64,000 nucleotides of DNA, taken from assembly GCF_017874575.1 (NCBI RefSeq), contig NZ_JAGGLU010000002.1, positions 1 through 64,000 of the forward strand, given 5' to 3'. Within the stretch, counting starts at the first letter, position 1. Every line of letters begins with the position of its first letter. This DNA is from Lactobacillus colini (GTDB taxonomy: Bacteria > Bacillota > Bacilli > Lactobacillales > Lactobacillaceae). The translations under genes and the position numbers were made by a program. Under the pieces are notes generated by a model. The model worked only from the letters and a program-made list of their open reading frames with translations, searched no databases and was not told the DNA's origin. This document shows positions 40,131-51,061 of this stretch, in pieces.

Positions 40131-40520
40131 CTAATTATGCTTCCTATCCTTAATTCTCTTATTCAATTGATTAATAGTGCGCCTTTGTTCAATAATTAAT
40201 ATCAACCAAATAACCAGATATATAAACAAGAATATGCATACAGAAGCCACATCAATACGCCAATGATTAATCATCGCCATTGCCACAAAAGCTAAAAAAG
40301 TTACCAGCAAGTGAGTAGTAAGCGCAATCGTAATTGGTAAATCTGTCTTAAAGATCATCGACAACATACCAATCAACCCCGAAATAATTAGAACTGAGCT
40401 TACACCACGATAAGTTGGAGCTGTATTCGGACGAATAAAAGTTAAAATACATAAATAAGCAATTGCACCAAAACCCATCCCTGTTACAAAATAATCTAAA
40501 TACTTACCGAGCTTTCTCAT
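40131..40520 (-). CDS. DUF3021-family membrane protein
   Basis: A 129-residue protein with four hydrophobic segments and a basic C-terminus (QLNKRIKDRKHN), matching the DUF3021 type commonly paired with a LytTR regulator. In LytTR regulatory systems such membrane partners inhibit the regulator. A GGAG site precedes the ATG, which starts one base after the LytTR stop, so the pair is translationally linked. Last gene of the operon with the ABC transporter. Confidence 0.8.
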   Translation of the reverse strand: MRKLGKYLDYFVTGMGFGAIAYLCILTFIRPNTAPTYRGVSSVLIISGLIGMLSMIFKTDLPITIALTTHLLVTFLAFVAMAMINHWRIDVASVCIFLFIYLVIWLILIIEQRRTINQLNKRIKDRKHN

Positions 40521-40973
40521 TTATAGTCCCAGCTCCTTCTCTAACTGTGGTAAATATCGTCTAGAAATATCCGCCTTCAAGTTCCCGGATAAGATTGCAA
40601 TCATATTCCCAGCAAATCCACCCTCAATTGACTCCAGATAATTCAAGTTAATAATTGAATGCCGTGACACTTGAATAAAATTACTATCCAAGCTTTCCAA
40701 TACCTGATACAAGCGACCTGTCGTTTCGATAACTTCACTTGTAGTGTAATAAGTAAGATTAGTTGATCGAACTTCAACCTTAATTAAGTCACTATACTTA
40801 ATCGTAACAATCTTATCTCGGCTCTTAATCGGTAGTAAATTACGCGTTTTTTTACCAAATTTATTTAAATAATTAATTAAATTCTTGACTGTCTGATCTT
40901 CTTTCTGCGCCTTAATTTCAACTTGAATCTCATCATCAGCCACAGAAGAATCTTGCTGAAACTTAACTTTCAA
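40521..40973 (-). CDS. LytTR-domain DNA-binding regulator
   Basis: A 150-residue regulator. A short N-terminal segment is followed by a LytTR domain from about residue 45 (LLPIKSRDKIVTIKYSDLIKVEV...FIQVSRHSIINLNYLESIEG). No receiver domain is present, so this is not a two-component response regulator but a stand-alone LytTR, as in LytTR regulatory systems with a membrane partner (DUF3021 here). Its start is next to the ABC permease stop. It likely binds tandem repeats near the operon promoter. Confidence 0.88.
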   Translation of the reverse strand: MKVKFQQDSSVADDEIQVEIKAQKEDQTVKNLINYLNKFGKKTRNLLPIKSRDKIVTIKYSDLIKVEVRSTNLTYYTTSEVIETTGRLYQVLESLDSNFIQVSRHSIINLNYLESIEGGFAGNMIAILSGNLKADISRRYLPQLEKELGL

Positions 40974-41831
40974 TTACTTGCTTCTCTTTCTGTCAGTTGC
41001 AGCAGAGGCGACAATAATCACTAAAGTAAGAATTGCAATCATCCCTAACATGACATAAATATTATCTAAGCGTGACAATTGATGACCATTAATCTTGAAC
41101 TGTACGCCCAAATAGTCAAATAACTTCTGTCGTGAATTACTATCTAGCTTGGTCTTACTTAGCTGATTGAGCAATAAACTTCTCAATCCTGCTGCTTCAT
41201 AACTACTTGGTACTAATTTTACCAGATTTTGAGCATTAGTAGATAAGCTGCCGAATGGCAGATATGTAGCAACTGCGAATCCCGCTGCTGCCCCAATCAC
41301 AGCAGACAATCGACTAAAAGTAGTCGCAGAATGAATGAAGCTTACGATTATCTCATTCACTAAGGTTGCTGCAATCGCTCCTAAAACCATGAATAATAGG
41401 ACTTCACCATAAATATCAGTTGGCAAATCAATCTTATCAACTAACTTGAAGTAAATGACCATTACCAACAAGGTAATAGCCTGCATTATTAGACTAACAA
41501 TACTGCTAGATAAGAGATAAGCTATGTTCTGCTTAACTGATGTTACATCTGTCAGTCTAATATCATCACTAGTCCTGCTTTCGTTATCCTTAACTAATTG
41601 ACCAAGAGTCTGAAAAGAAGTAGTAATCCCAGCAACAGCTACGATTCCCGCAATTATCCATAAATCTAACATTTCTCTTGCACTAGGTACTTGTTGCCAA
41701 GAAGTTAATAAATTATCTTGCAAAAAGCCAATATAAATAAAGAATGAAATTAAAGCTCCGAAGCAAGACATAATAACACTAGGTACATTTGAAAAATACA
41801 CTTTGATATTTCTTCTAAGTAAGGCAAACAT
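40974..41831 (-). CDS. ABC-2 type transporter permease
   Basis: A membrane protein of 285 residues with about six hydrophobic segments of the ABC-2 permease type (N-terminal RRNIKVYFSNVPSVIMSCFGAL, later loop GSLSTNAQNLVKLVPSSYEAAGLR). It overlaps the ATPase gene by one base and adjoins the LytTR gene, so the four genes form one operon. Substrate unknown; such pairs often export peptides, antibiotics or lipids. Confidence 0.85.
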   Translation of the reverse strand: MFALLRRNIKVYFSNVPSVIMSCFGALISFFIYIGFLQDNLLTSWQQVPSAREMLDLWIIAGIVAVAGITTSFQTLGQLVKDNESRTSDDIRLTDVTSVKQNIAYLLSSSIVSLIMQAITLLVMVIYFKLVDKIDLPTDIYGEVLLFMVLGAIAATLVNEIIVSFIHSATTFSRLSAVIGAAAGFAVATYLPFGSLSTNAQNLVKLVPSSYEAAGLRSLLLNQLSKTKLDSNSRQKLFDYLGVQFKINGHQLSRLDNIYVMLGMIAILTLVIIVASAATDRKRSK

Positions 41832-42640
41832 TAGTCAAGCTCCTTTCCAGTAATTTTGATAAAGGCATCATCAATCGAGCCTTTACGATATTCAAAGTCT
41901 TGAATAATTTCTTGATTATCATGTAAATACTGCATCACCCTACCTGCATCCCAACCTTGATATGATGTTTCCTTATCATTAATTTTGACAGTTAGTTTTG
42001 AAGGAGCGTATTTTTTCTTAATTTCACTTGCGGAACCTTTAGCTAGAACTTTGCCATGTTCTAAGATATACATTTGATCGGCATTTTCAGCTTCTTCAAG
42101 GTAGTGAGTCGTTAAGAAGATAGTTAAGCCTTGCTCTTTTTGCAGCTTTTCTAGCAGATTCCATATAACTAGTCTAGTCTGTAAATCTAAGCCGGTAGTT
42201 GGCTCATCTAAAAATAATAAATTTGGATGACTAATTAAGGCTCTAGCAATATCAACTCTACGTCTTTGACCACCTGATAAGGTGCCATATTTTTGGTTTA
42301 AAAAGTCACGTATTCCAATTAATTCAATTAGTTCTTCAAGCCAGGATTTAGAATAATATCGGTACATTTTTGCTCTTAGGTATAAGTTATTCTTAACACT
42401 CAACTTGTCATCTAATACACTATTTTGAAAAACAACACCTATCTTTAAGTTCTTATCATATCTGATAGTCCCGCTCGTGGGCTTAAGCAATCCTGTCAGA
42501 ATATTAATCGTGGTAGATTTACCTGCACCATTTGTGCCAAGATAAGCAACTAGCTGTCCTTGGTTAACTTCTAAGTTAACATGGTCTAAAACTAACTTAC
42601 TACCATATTTTTTAGTTAGATCATTTGCTTGTATTAACAT
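41831..42640 (-). CDS. ABC transporter ATPase
   Basis: An ATPase of 269 residues from the chosen ATG. Walker A GTNGAGKST near residue 35, signature LSGGQRRR, Walker B LLFLDEP and the switch His (TTHYLEE) are intact. The frame is open to 42661, but the GGAAAGG site fits the later ATG pair (42643 and 42640, giving MLIQANDLTKKYG), with good spacing to 42640. It heads the ABC-LytTR-DUF3021 operon behind a clear promoter. Confidence 0.9.
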   Translation of the reverse strand: MLIQANDLTKKYGSKLVLDHVNLEVNQGQLVAYLGTNGAGKSTTINILTGLLKPTSGTIRYDKNLKIGVVFQNSVLDDKLSVKNNLYLRAKMYRYYSKSWLEELIELIGIRDFLNQKYGTLSGGQRRRVDIARALISHPNLLFLDEPTTGLDLQTRLVIWNLLEKLQKEQGLTIFLTTHYLEEAENADQMYILEHGKVLAKGSASEIKKKYAPSKLTVKINDKETSYQGWDAGRVMQYLHDNQEIIQDFEYRKGSIDDAFIKITGKELD

Positions 42641-42678
42641 CATTATCGCCTTTCCTATCATTAACTTTTCAACATTAG

Positions 42679-42707
42679 TTTATAGACTGGCGCTAATTTT
42701 GTATCAA
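42679..42707 (-). promoter_or_regulatory. Promoter of ABC-LytTR-DUF3021 operon
   Basis: Minus strand TTGATA (42702-42707), 17-base spacer, TATAAA (42679-42684). Two TTTTGT boxes 12 bases apart on the plus strand (42697-42702, 42709-42714) flank or overlap the -35, a place and spacing where a LytTR protein could bind. Confidence 0.6.
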
Positions 42708-42759
42708 CTTTTGTCATAAGCGGTAGATTAGAGAATATAAGTCGCAATAAAGACAACAT

Positions 42760-42799
42760 AAAAAAAGCCCGCTTATTCTCTATTAGAACAAACGAGCTT
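42760..42799 (-). terminator. Terminator after lysS
   Basis: Minus strand GAAGCTCGTTTGTTCT / AGAATAAGCGGGCTT with an ATAG loop and seven T. It ends the hslO-dusB-lysS transcript before the ABC operon. Confidence 0.8.
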
Positions 42800-42843
42800 C
42801 TTTTATATTAAATGATATTTAATTTTTGAAAATCTTGATACTG

Positions 42844-45418
<2,575 letters not shown>

Positions 45419-45505
45419 GTGCTCACTTCCTTTCACTTTTAAATCAAACATCTAGAATACTCAATATCCTATCACAGATAGCAATTATGTACCACCTGTT
45501 ATTAA

Positions 45506-46384
45506 TTAATTCTTTTGTTCAGACAAGATTTTCTTTAGTTCATCTTCACTGTAATCATATTTATTACCACAGAAGCGGCATGTCAACTCTGCACCGTGAT
45601 CTTTTTCAATCATTTCTTTTAATTCAGTAGGTTTGAGCGTAGCTAGTATCTTAGCATACTTGTCTTTGGAACAATCACATTCAAAGGCAACGTCTTCTTT
45701 AGCCAATATCTTACAATCATCACCTAAAATTTTTTTAGCCAGTGCTTCTGGCGTTTCACCATCTAAAAACATCGTTGATAAGTTAGGGAGTCCCTTAATC
45801 CTATCTTCTACTTGCTTAAGTAACTCATCACTAGCACCTGGGAGTGCCTGTAGCATAAATCCGCCTGCTGCACCAATTGCATTATTTGGTTGTACAAAAA
45901 CCGATAATCCTACAGCTGATGGAATTTGTTCTGATTTAGCTAAATAATAAGTAAAGTCTTCAGCAATTTCACTGGATACAATTGGCACCTGTCCTGTATA
46001 AGGCTGCTTTAACCCTTGATCTTTGGTAACTTCTAACCAGCCTTGTCCTACAGCTTTAGCAACATCAATATGACCATCTTTTTTAGGTGGTAAGGCAATA
46101 TGCGGGTTTTGAATATAACCTTTTACCTTTAAATCTGCCGTACTGGTAACAACTGTTGCCCCAACGGGACCATTGCCTAAAAGTCTAACAGTTAATTCAT
46201 CTTGATCTTTTAACAATGCACCTGCTAAAAGCAAGCCACCAATTAATGTTCTCCCTAAGACAGCTGATGAAGCACTCCAAGTATCGTGGCGCTTTTGAGC
46301 TTCACCTACTAAGTCTTTAGCACTAATTGCTAGTAAACGTAAATTCTTAGTCTTATCAATTGCCTTAATTAAATAATCTGACAT
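45506..46384 (-). CDS. hslO: Redox-regulated chaperone Hsp33
   Basis: Hsp33 (292 residues) is activated by oxidation and unfolding, when its zinc centre is lost. The four conserved cysteines are in CDC near residue 238 and CRFC near 271. The N-terminal fold is typical (SASSAVLGRTLIGGLLLAG). It follows ftsH after a terminator and starts the hslO-dusB-lysS unit. Confidence 0.96.
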   Translation of the reverse strand: MSDYLIKAIDKTKNLRLLAISAKDLVGEAQKRHDTWSASSAVLGRTLIGGLLLAGALLKDQDELTVRLLGNGPVGATVVTSTADLKVKGYIQNPHIALPPKKDGHIDVAKAVGQGWLEVTKDQGLKQPYTGQVPIVSSEIAEDFTYYLAKSEQIPSAVGLSVFVQPNNAIGAAGGFMLQALPGASDELLKQVEDRIKGLPNLSTMFLDGETPEALAKKILGDDCKILAKEDVAFECDCSKDKYAKILATLKPTELKEMIEKDHGAELTCRFCGNKYDYSEDELKKILSEQKN

Positions 46385-46403
46385 TATCTTTCCTCTTCTT
46401 TAA

Positions 46404-46434
46404 CAAAAAATAGAGCCCTCAAACAGGCTCTATC
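46404..46434 (-). terminator. Terminator after ftsH
   Basis: Minus strand AGATAGAGCC / GGGCTCTAT with a TGTTTGA loop and six T directly after the ftsH stop, before hslO. Confidence 0.8.
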
Positions 46435-46440
46435 TTAAAT

Positions 46441-48597
46441 TTATTCTTGCTCATCAGACTGATCTGATTCGCTTGAATCATTTTTTTCTTGTGGTTTAGA
46501 AGCTTCATCTTGCTTAGTTGATGAATCAAGTGAAGTATCATCAGTATCTTCTTGATCATCTGGAAGTGGGTGGATGTCTTCTTGGTCATCCTTTTCTTCA
46601 ACTTCTTCTCTTTGATGATCTTTCTTTTCCATAGCTGCCTTAGCTTCTTCGAAAGTAGAAGCCTTATTTTCACTTGGAAATTCACTTTCATCTTCTTCTG
46701 GCATCTTACCAGTCTTAAATAGTGAAAGAATTTGTTTTTCGTTTAAAGTTTCGTACTTGAGTAAGGCATCAGCAATTGCCTTGTGAGTTGCACGATTATT
46801 CTTGATGATTTCTACAGCTTGCTTATATCCTTCGCTCAGGATCTTTTCTACGGCTTCATCAATCTTAGCAGCAGTAGCTTCACTATATGGCTTAGTGCCG
46901 TATGGTGATTGCATACTTGGTGATTCAAGCTCTGCCATACCAACACTAGTCATACCATATTGAGTAACCATTCCACGGGCGATATTAGTAGCCTGTTCAA
47001 AGTCGTTTGAAGCACCTGTGGACTTATCACCAACTACTACTTCTTCACCTGCACGACCACCCATTAATCCAGCTACTTGTTCCATTAACTGCTTCTTAGT
47101 TAATAAGTTCTGGTCTTCCTTAGGAAGCATGATGTTATAACCACCTGCACGACCACGAGGAACGATAGTAACCTTACGAACAGTCCTTGAGTCACTTAAG
47201 ACCAGGCCAACAATTGCGTGTCCTGCTTCATGGAAGGCAACGCGCTTTCTCTCTTCAGCAGAAATAACAGTATCCTTCTTAGCTGGACCAGCAATAACCC
47301 TATCTTCAGCTTCATCAATATCAGAAGCAGTAATCTTCGTTCTATTTCTACGAGCTGCAACTAGGGCAGCTTCATTAAGAACATTCTCAAGATCAGCACC
47401 TACGAAGCCTGGAGTTTGACGGGCAACTTCTTTTAAGTCAACATCATCAGCCATTGGCTTGTTTCTAGCGTGAACCTTTAAGATGGCTTCACGTCCCTTA
47501 ACATCTGGGCGACCAACTAAGACCTTACGGTCGAAACGGCCTGGACGAAGAAGGGCAGGGTCTAAGACATCTGAACGGTTAGTTGCGGCCATAACAATGA
47601 CCCCTTCATCACCATCAAACCCATCCATCTCAACCAATAATTGGTTCAGGGTCTGTTCACGTTCATCATGTCCACCACCCATGCCATTGCCACGCCTACG
47701 ACCAACGGCATCAATTTCGTCAATAAAGATAATACTTGGTGCATTCTTCTTAGCAGTTTCAAATAAGTCACGGACACGGGATGCACCTACACCGACAAAC
47801 ATTTCTACGAAGTCAGAACCAGAAATAGAATAAAATGGCACACCAGCTTCGCCAGCAACTGCACGTGCAAGTAAAGTCTTACCAGTTCCTGGAGGGCCCT
47901 CAAGAAGCACACCAGCTGGGATTCTTGCACCTAATTTAGTAAATTTAGATGGTTTTTTAAGGAATTCAACAATTTCAACTAGTTCTTGCTTTTCTTCCTC
48001 TTCACCAGCAACATCTGAGAAACGAACTTTATTCTTAGAAGGATCTTGCGGCTTAACTCGTGACTTACCAAAGTTCATCATGCCGCCACCACGACCGCCT
48101 TGTCCAGTCTGATTCATCATCATCCATAACATAACAATGAAGATCAGAGTTGGCACCAGCATTACAATCGTAGAGATCCAGGCACCTGATTGAGATTCAC
48201 CTTGACCAGAAATAGTTGCCCCATTCTCTTGTGCAGCCTTATTAACTTCACTTACCATGGAGTCATCTTGCAGCATAGTGGTACTAAATTGAGTTACCTT
48301 GGCCTTGTTACTTGAGCCACCTAAAAGGCTAAAACCATTGTTTTTATTTTTATTTTTTGGTTCTTGAGCCTTTTTGTATGTACCAGTAACAGTATAAACA
48401 CCATTAGCTGGTTGCATATTGAAACTCTTGACTTTACCTGCCCTTAAATCCTTAACGAATTCAGAGTAGCGGATATTCTCGCTAGTGCCACCACCGCCTG
48501 AGCCACCCATGGCCCAGTTAATTCCAGCCAAGAGGATTACGAATACTAAGATGTAGAAAAGACCGTTAGAAAGCAGTCTATTTCTATTATTTTTCAT
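46441..48597 (-). CDS. ftsH: ATP-dependent zinc metalloprotease FtsH
   Basis: FtsH (718 residues) degrades membrane and some soluble proteins. Two membrane segments (about 12-30 and 142-160) flank an external domain. The AAA+ module has Walker A GPPGTGKT at 234-241 and the second region of homology near 340. The zinc site HEAGH is at 456-460. The last ~75 residues form a strongly acidic low-complexity tail ([20 protein letters not shown]). GGAGG is ahead of the ATG; a TGGTAAAAT near 48636-48643 could be an extended -10 promoter, suggesting partly independent expression. Confidence 0.97.
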   Translation of the reverse strand: MKNNRNRLLSNGLFYILVFVILLAGINWAMGGSGGGGTSENIRYSEFVKDLRAGKVKSFNMQPANGVYTVTGTYKKAQEPKNKNKNNGFSLLGGSSNKAKVTQFSTTMLQDDSMVSEVNKAAQENGATISGQGESQSGAWISTIVMLVPTLIFIVMLWMMMNQTGQGGRGGGMMNFGKSRVKPQDPSKNKVRFSDVAGEEEEKQELVEIVEFLKKPSKFTKLGARIPAGVLLEGPPGTGKTLLARAVAGEAGVPFYSISGSDFVEMFVGVGASRVRDLFETAKKNAPSIIFIDEIDAVGRRRGNGMGGGHDEREQTLNQLLVEMDGFDGDEGVIVMAATNRSDVLDPALLRPGRFDRKVLVGRPDVKGREAILKVHARNKPMADDVDLKEVARQTPGFVGADLENVLNEAALVAARRNRTKITASDIDEAEDRVIAGPAKKDTVISAEERKRVAFHEAGHAIVGLVLSDSRTVRKVTIVPRGRAGGYNIMLPKEDQNLLTKKQLMEQVAGLMGGRAGEEVVVGDKSTGASNDFEQATNIARGMVTQYGMTSVGMAELESPSMQSPYGTKPYSEATAAKIDEAVEKILSEGYKQAVEIIKNNRATHKAIADALLKYETLNEKQILSLFKTGKMPEEDESEFPSENKASTFEEAKAAMEKKDHQREEVEEKDDQEDIHPLPDDQEDTDDTSLDSSTKQDEASKPQEKNDSSESDQSDEQE

Positions 48598-48673
48598 AAA
48601 AAACCTCCGTAGAAACTTCTAGAATTACTTTCAAAATTTTACCACAAATTAAAAGTTTTCCATAATTATTTAC

Positions 48674-49966
48674 TCAAACTTTCAATTTATAAATCCAATA
48701 TTTGAAAAAGTCCTCACTATATTGTTGTTTTTGATAGGTATTCTCTACAAAAACCACTTCACCACTAGTATAAACGCTTAAACACCTTGATCGCAAAAAA
48801 AGTGGTATCGCTTCTTGGGCGAACTTCTTCTTCGGCTTGGTCCATTGTCCATTAGCTAAACGCAACTTAGTATGAACCAGTAAGCTACCAACCTCTAATT
48901 CATGAAGCTGTCCTGTATAAAAACTGCCAACCTTTTGACAATTTTTAGCCATTATTTTTTTATTGGTAATAATATATTTACTATTTTGCCATTTAAATTC
49001 TTGATTTAACACTACTTTTTGTAATTTGGTGTTATTTTTTATAAAATCTTTAACTCGGCGAAGATAATAATACCCTTGATAATAACTAATTTCAAATCCC
49101 TCTCGATTAACTGTCTTAGTTTTATCTTTAATGAGAGTTTCAAACTTAACTTGCTTGTGCCACTTATTTAATATTAAATAAGAAAAATAATCTGCCCTGA
49201 GCCTTAGTGGCAGTTTTTCAAGCTGGTTATCAGATATTCTCAAACATCCCATAAAGCTATCTGCCTTAAATTGGTCAAAATATGCTTCGCGTTCTTCTTG
49301 CAGCAGGCTTATACTATCCAAAAAGTGCATCCCATTGACTATGATCTTAGCATTTTCCTGATTCAATAATGGAACCACATGGTGACGCAGACGATTGCGC
49401 AAGACATCATCTTCATCATTAGTAGAATCCTTAACATAAGGAATATGTCTTTCTTTATCAAAGGATAATAACTCAGCCTTCGATAAGTTTAATAACGGTC
49501 TAACTAAGACCCTCCCCTGCCAGCAGCGTACAGGGCGCAGACTACTCATCTCATTAGCATTACCAGAGCGTATTAATTTAAGCAGGATATTCTCCAATAA
49601 ATCATCACCATGGTGGGCTGTCAGTAAATAGTCAACATTCTCTTTTCGAGCTACACTATCTAAGAACTCATAACGGTATTGTCTAGCACTAGCTTCAACT
49701 CCAGTTTTCTTATGCAGAGCTAGTGGCCATTTTTTGGTAAATAAAGTTACCTTATTTTTTTGGCAAAATTTTTCTAAAAGTTCAGTTTCTAAGTAACTAT
49801 CTGCCCTTAGTTGGTGGTCAAGATGAGCTACTATTATTTGCTCGTGCTTTAGCTCATCAAGCAGCATCTGCAATAAAGCCATTGAATCAGGTCCACCACT
49901 AGCGGCTAATAAAATTTTTTTATTTTCAAGTTTTAAATTATTTCTTTGAAAAAATTCTCTAATCAT
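48674..49966 (-). CDS. tilS: tRNA(Ile)-lysidine synthase
   Basis: TilS (430 residues) makes lysidine in the wobble base of tRNA-Ile so that it reads AUA. The PP-loop SGGPDS lies near residues 24-29 (AASGGPDSMALLQ). The second half is the typical less conserved C-terminal domain. It lies in the tilS-ftsH neighbourhood, but the hypoxanthine phosphoribosyltransferase gene usually placed between tilS and ftsH is absent here, the gap being only 76 bases. Confidence 0.95.
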   Translation of the reverse strand: MIREFFQRNNLKLENKKILLAASGGPDSMALLQMLLDELKHEQIIVAHLDHQLRADSYLETELLEKFCQKNKVTLFTKKWPLALHKKTGVEASARQYRYEFLDSVARKENVDYLLTAHHGDDLLENILLKLIRSGNANEMSSLRPVRCWQGRVLVRPLLNLSKAELLSFDKERHIPYVKDSTNDEDDVLRNRLRHHVVPLLNQENAKIIVNGMHFLDSISLLQEEREAYFDQFKADSFMGCLRISDNQLEKLPLRLRADYFSYLILNKWHKQVKFETLIKDKTKTVNREGFEISYYQGYYYLRRVKDFIKNNTKLQKVVLNQEFKWQNSKYIITNKKIMAKNCQKVGSFYTGQLHELEVGSLLVHTKLRLANGQWTKPKKKFAQEAIPLFLRSRCLSVYTSGEVVFVENTYQKQQYSEDFFKYWIYKLKV

Positions 49967-49985
49967 CTATCCGTCAATTAATTCT

Positions 49986-50012
49986 AAAAAAGGTAGCCTT
50001 AGCGGCTACCTT
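49986..50012 (-). terminator. Terminator after S1-domain gene
   Basis: Minus strand AAGGTAGCC / GGCTACCTT with a five-base loop followed by six T. It lies between the S1-domain gene and tilS. Confidence 0.8.
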
Positions 50013-50014
50013 GG

Positions 50015-50359
50015 TCAATTCTTCTCTTGTAATTGCTTAATTTCCTTATCGGCTTGACTAACAAGTTTAGTTAAGGTTTCAGCAAACTTATTATTGTCAT
50101 TAAACTGGTTGGTAGGATCGACTAGACTAGGGTCATTGACATGGCTAAGTGATAGGGCGAGCTTGCCATTTTGATTATTAATAACAACTACTCGCACTTC
50201 TTGACCTTTATCAAAATTATCTTTCATATTGTTCCAACGCTCACCAAAGTCCTTATGATGAATTAAGCCATGATGGTGGTGCGGTAACGTAACAAAAATA
50301 CCTAGCTTAGTTACATTATTAACTTCTGCGTTAATTCTTAGTCCAACTGGAAACTTCAT
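50015..50359 (-). CDS. S1 RNA-binding domain protein (YabR/CvfD type)
   Basis: A small protein (114 residues) with one S1 OB fold covering about residues 4-75 (GLRINAEVNNVTKLGIFVTL, later HKDFGERWNNM). In related bacteria such YabR-type proteins bind RNA or ribosomes and affect stress and virulence traits; the role here is not known. The tail is coiled and acidic. Its start overlaps the divIC stop by one base. Confidence 0.85.
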   Translation of the reverse strand: MKFPVGLRINAEVNNVTKLGIFVTLPHHHHGLIHHKDFGERWNNMKDNFDKGQEVRVVVINNQNGKLALSLSHVNDPSLVDPTNQFNDNNKFAETLTKLVSQADKEIKQLQEKN

Positions 50360-50736
50360 TAATCATCATCCTGTGATTCTGGGACATTATAAATAGTTTC
50401 ACCCTTCTTAGAGTAATACAGTTTATAACGAATCCACTTAGCAACATAATCTGGATCTTTTAGATCCTCAGCTTGTCCCTTTAATCTTTTATTAGTCTTA
50501 TTAACCTGGGTCAACTCAGCCTTACTCTTAGCAACTTGTTGGTGGAGCTGCTGAGTACGTGACTCAGTCTTCACCAGCTGCATCCCCAAAATTAATAGCA
50601 AACCAAAAAAGCCTAGCAAAAGCCATGTCCTTCTACGTCGATGGACTTCCCTCACTCTTTTAGCTGCTTGGCGCTGAAGGTGCGCCATTTTCTCTTGATC
50701 GCTAGGACCATTGTAAATCCGTGGCCCTCTTCTCAT
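50359..50736 (-). CDS. divIC: Cell division protein DivIC/FtsB
   Basis: A bitopic division protein (125 residues). The basic cytoplasmic N-terminus is followed by one membrane helix (about 38-57, TWLLLGFFGLLLILGMQLV) and a coiled coil (about 60-90). The end has the DPDYVAKWIRYKLYYSKKGE motif of the FtsB family. It forms the divisome core with FtsL and DivIB. Confidence 0.93.
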   Translation of the reverse strand: MRRGPRIYNGPSDQEKMAHLQRQAAKRVREVHRRRRTWLLLGFFGLLLILGMQLVKTESRTQQLHQQVAKSKAELTQVNKTNKRLKGQAEDLKDPDYVAKWIRYKLYYSKKGETIYNVPESQDDD

Positions 50737-50810
50737 ATGACCCCGCCTACCTTTTAATAAAGAACTGGTGTAATGTGCTTTTACTATAACATTTTAGGCG
50801 GATTTTGTCA

Positions 50811-51053
50811 TTAATCTACTAGCTCGTATAGATCACTAGCCTCAGCTTTTTTAGTTGTTTCTCTTAAGTCTAAAACCTTAGCCTTAAGCTGCTTAGTACC
50901 AAAGCCAATTTCAATAATATCGCCAATCTTAACATCATAACTTGACTTAACTACACGTCCATTAACTTGAACACGACCTTGATCGGCCATTTCTTTGGCA
51001 ACTGTTCTTCTCTTAACTAAACGTGATACTTTCAAATATTTATCTAATCTCAT
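50811..51053 (-). CDS. rqcP: S4-domain ribosome quality control protein RqcP (YabO)
   Basis: An 80-residue S4 RNA-binding protein (MRLDKYLKVSRLVKRRTVAKEM, GRVQVNGRVVKSSYDVKIGD). In B. subtilis the homologue RqcP stabilises tRNA movement during RqcH-driven alanine tailing on split 50S subunits. It is usually next to divIC, as here, 74 bases from it, and 8 bases after mfd. Confidence 0.9.
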   Translation of the reverse strand: MRLDKYLKVSRLVKRRTVAKEMADQGRVQVNGRVVKSSYDVKIGDIIEIGFGTKQLKAKVLDLRETTKKAEASDLYELVD

Positions 51054-51061
51054 AATTACCT

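Noticed and set aside
40521-40973. Two-component response regulator
   Set aside because: There is no receiver domain with a phosphoacceptor Asp and no histidine kinase gene adjacent; the DUF3021 partner points to a LytTR regulatory system instead.
46419-46691. 90-codon frame overlapping the ftsH 3' end
   Set aside because: Same strand, different frame over the acidic tail; its lysine-rich product is a consequence of low-complexity codons.
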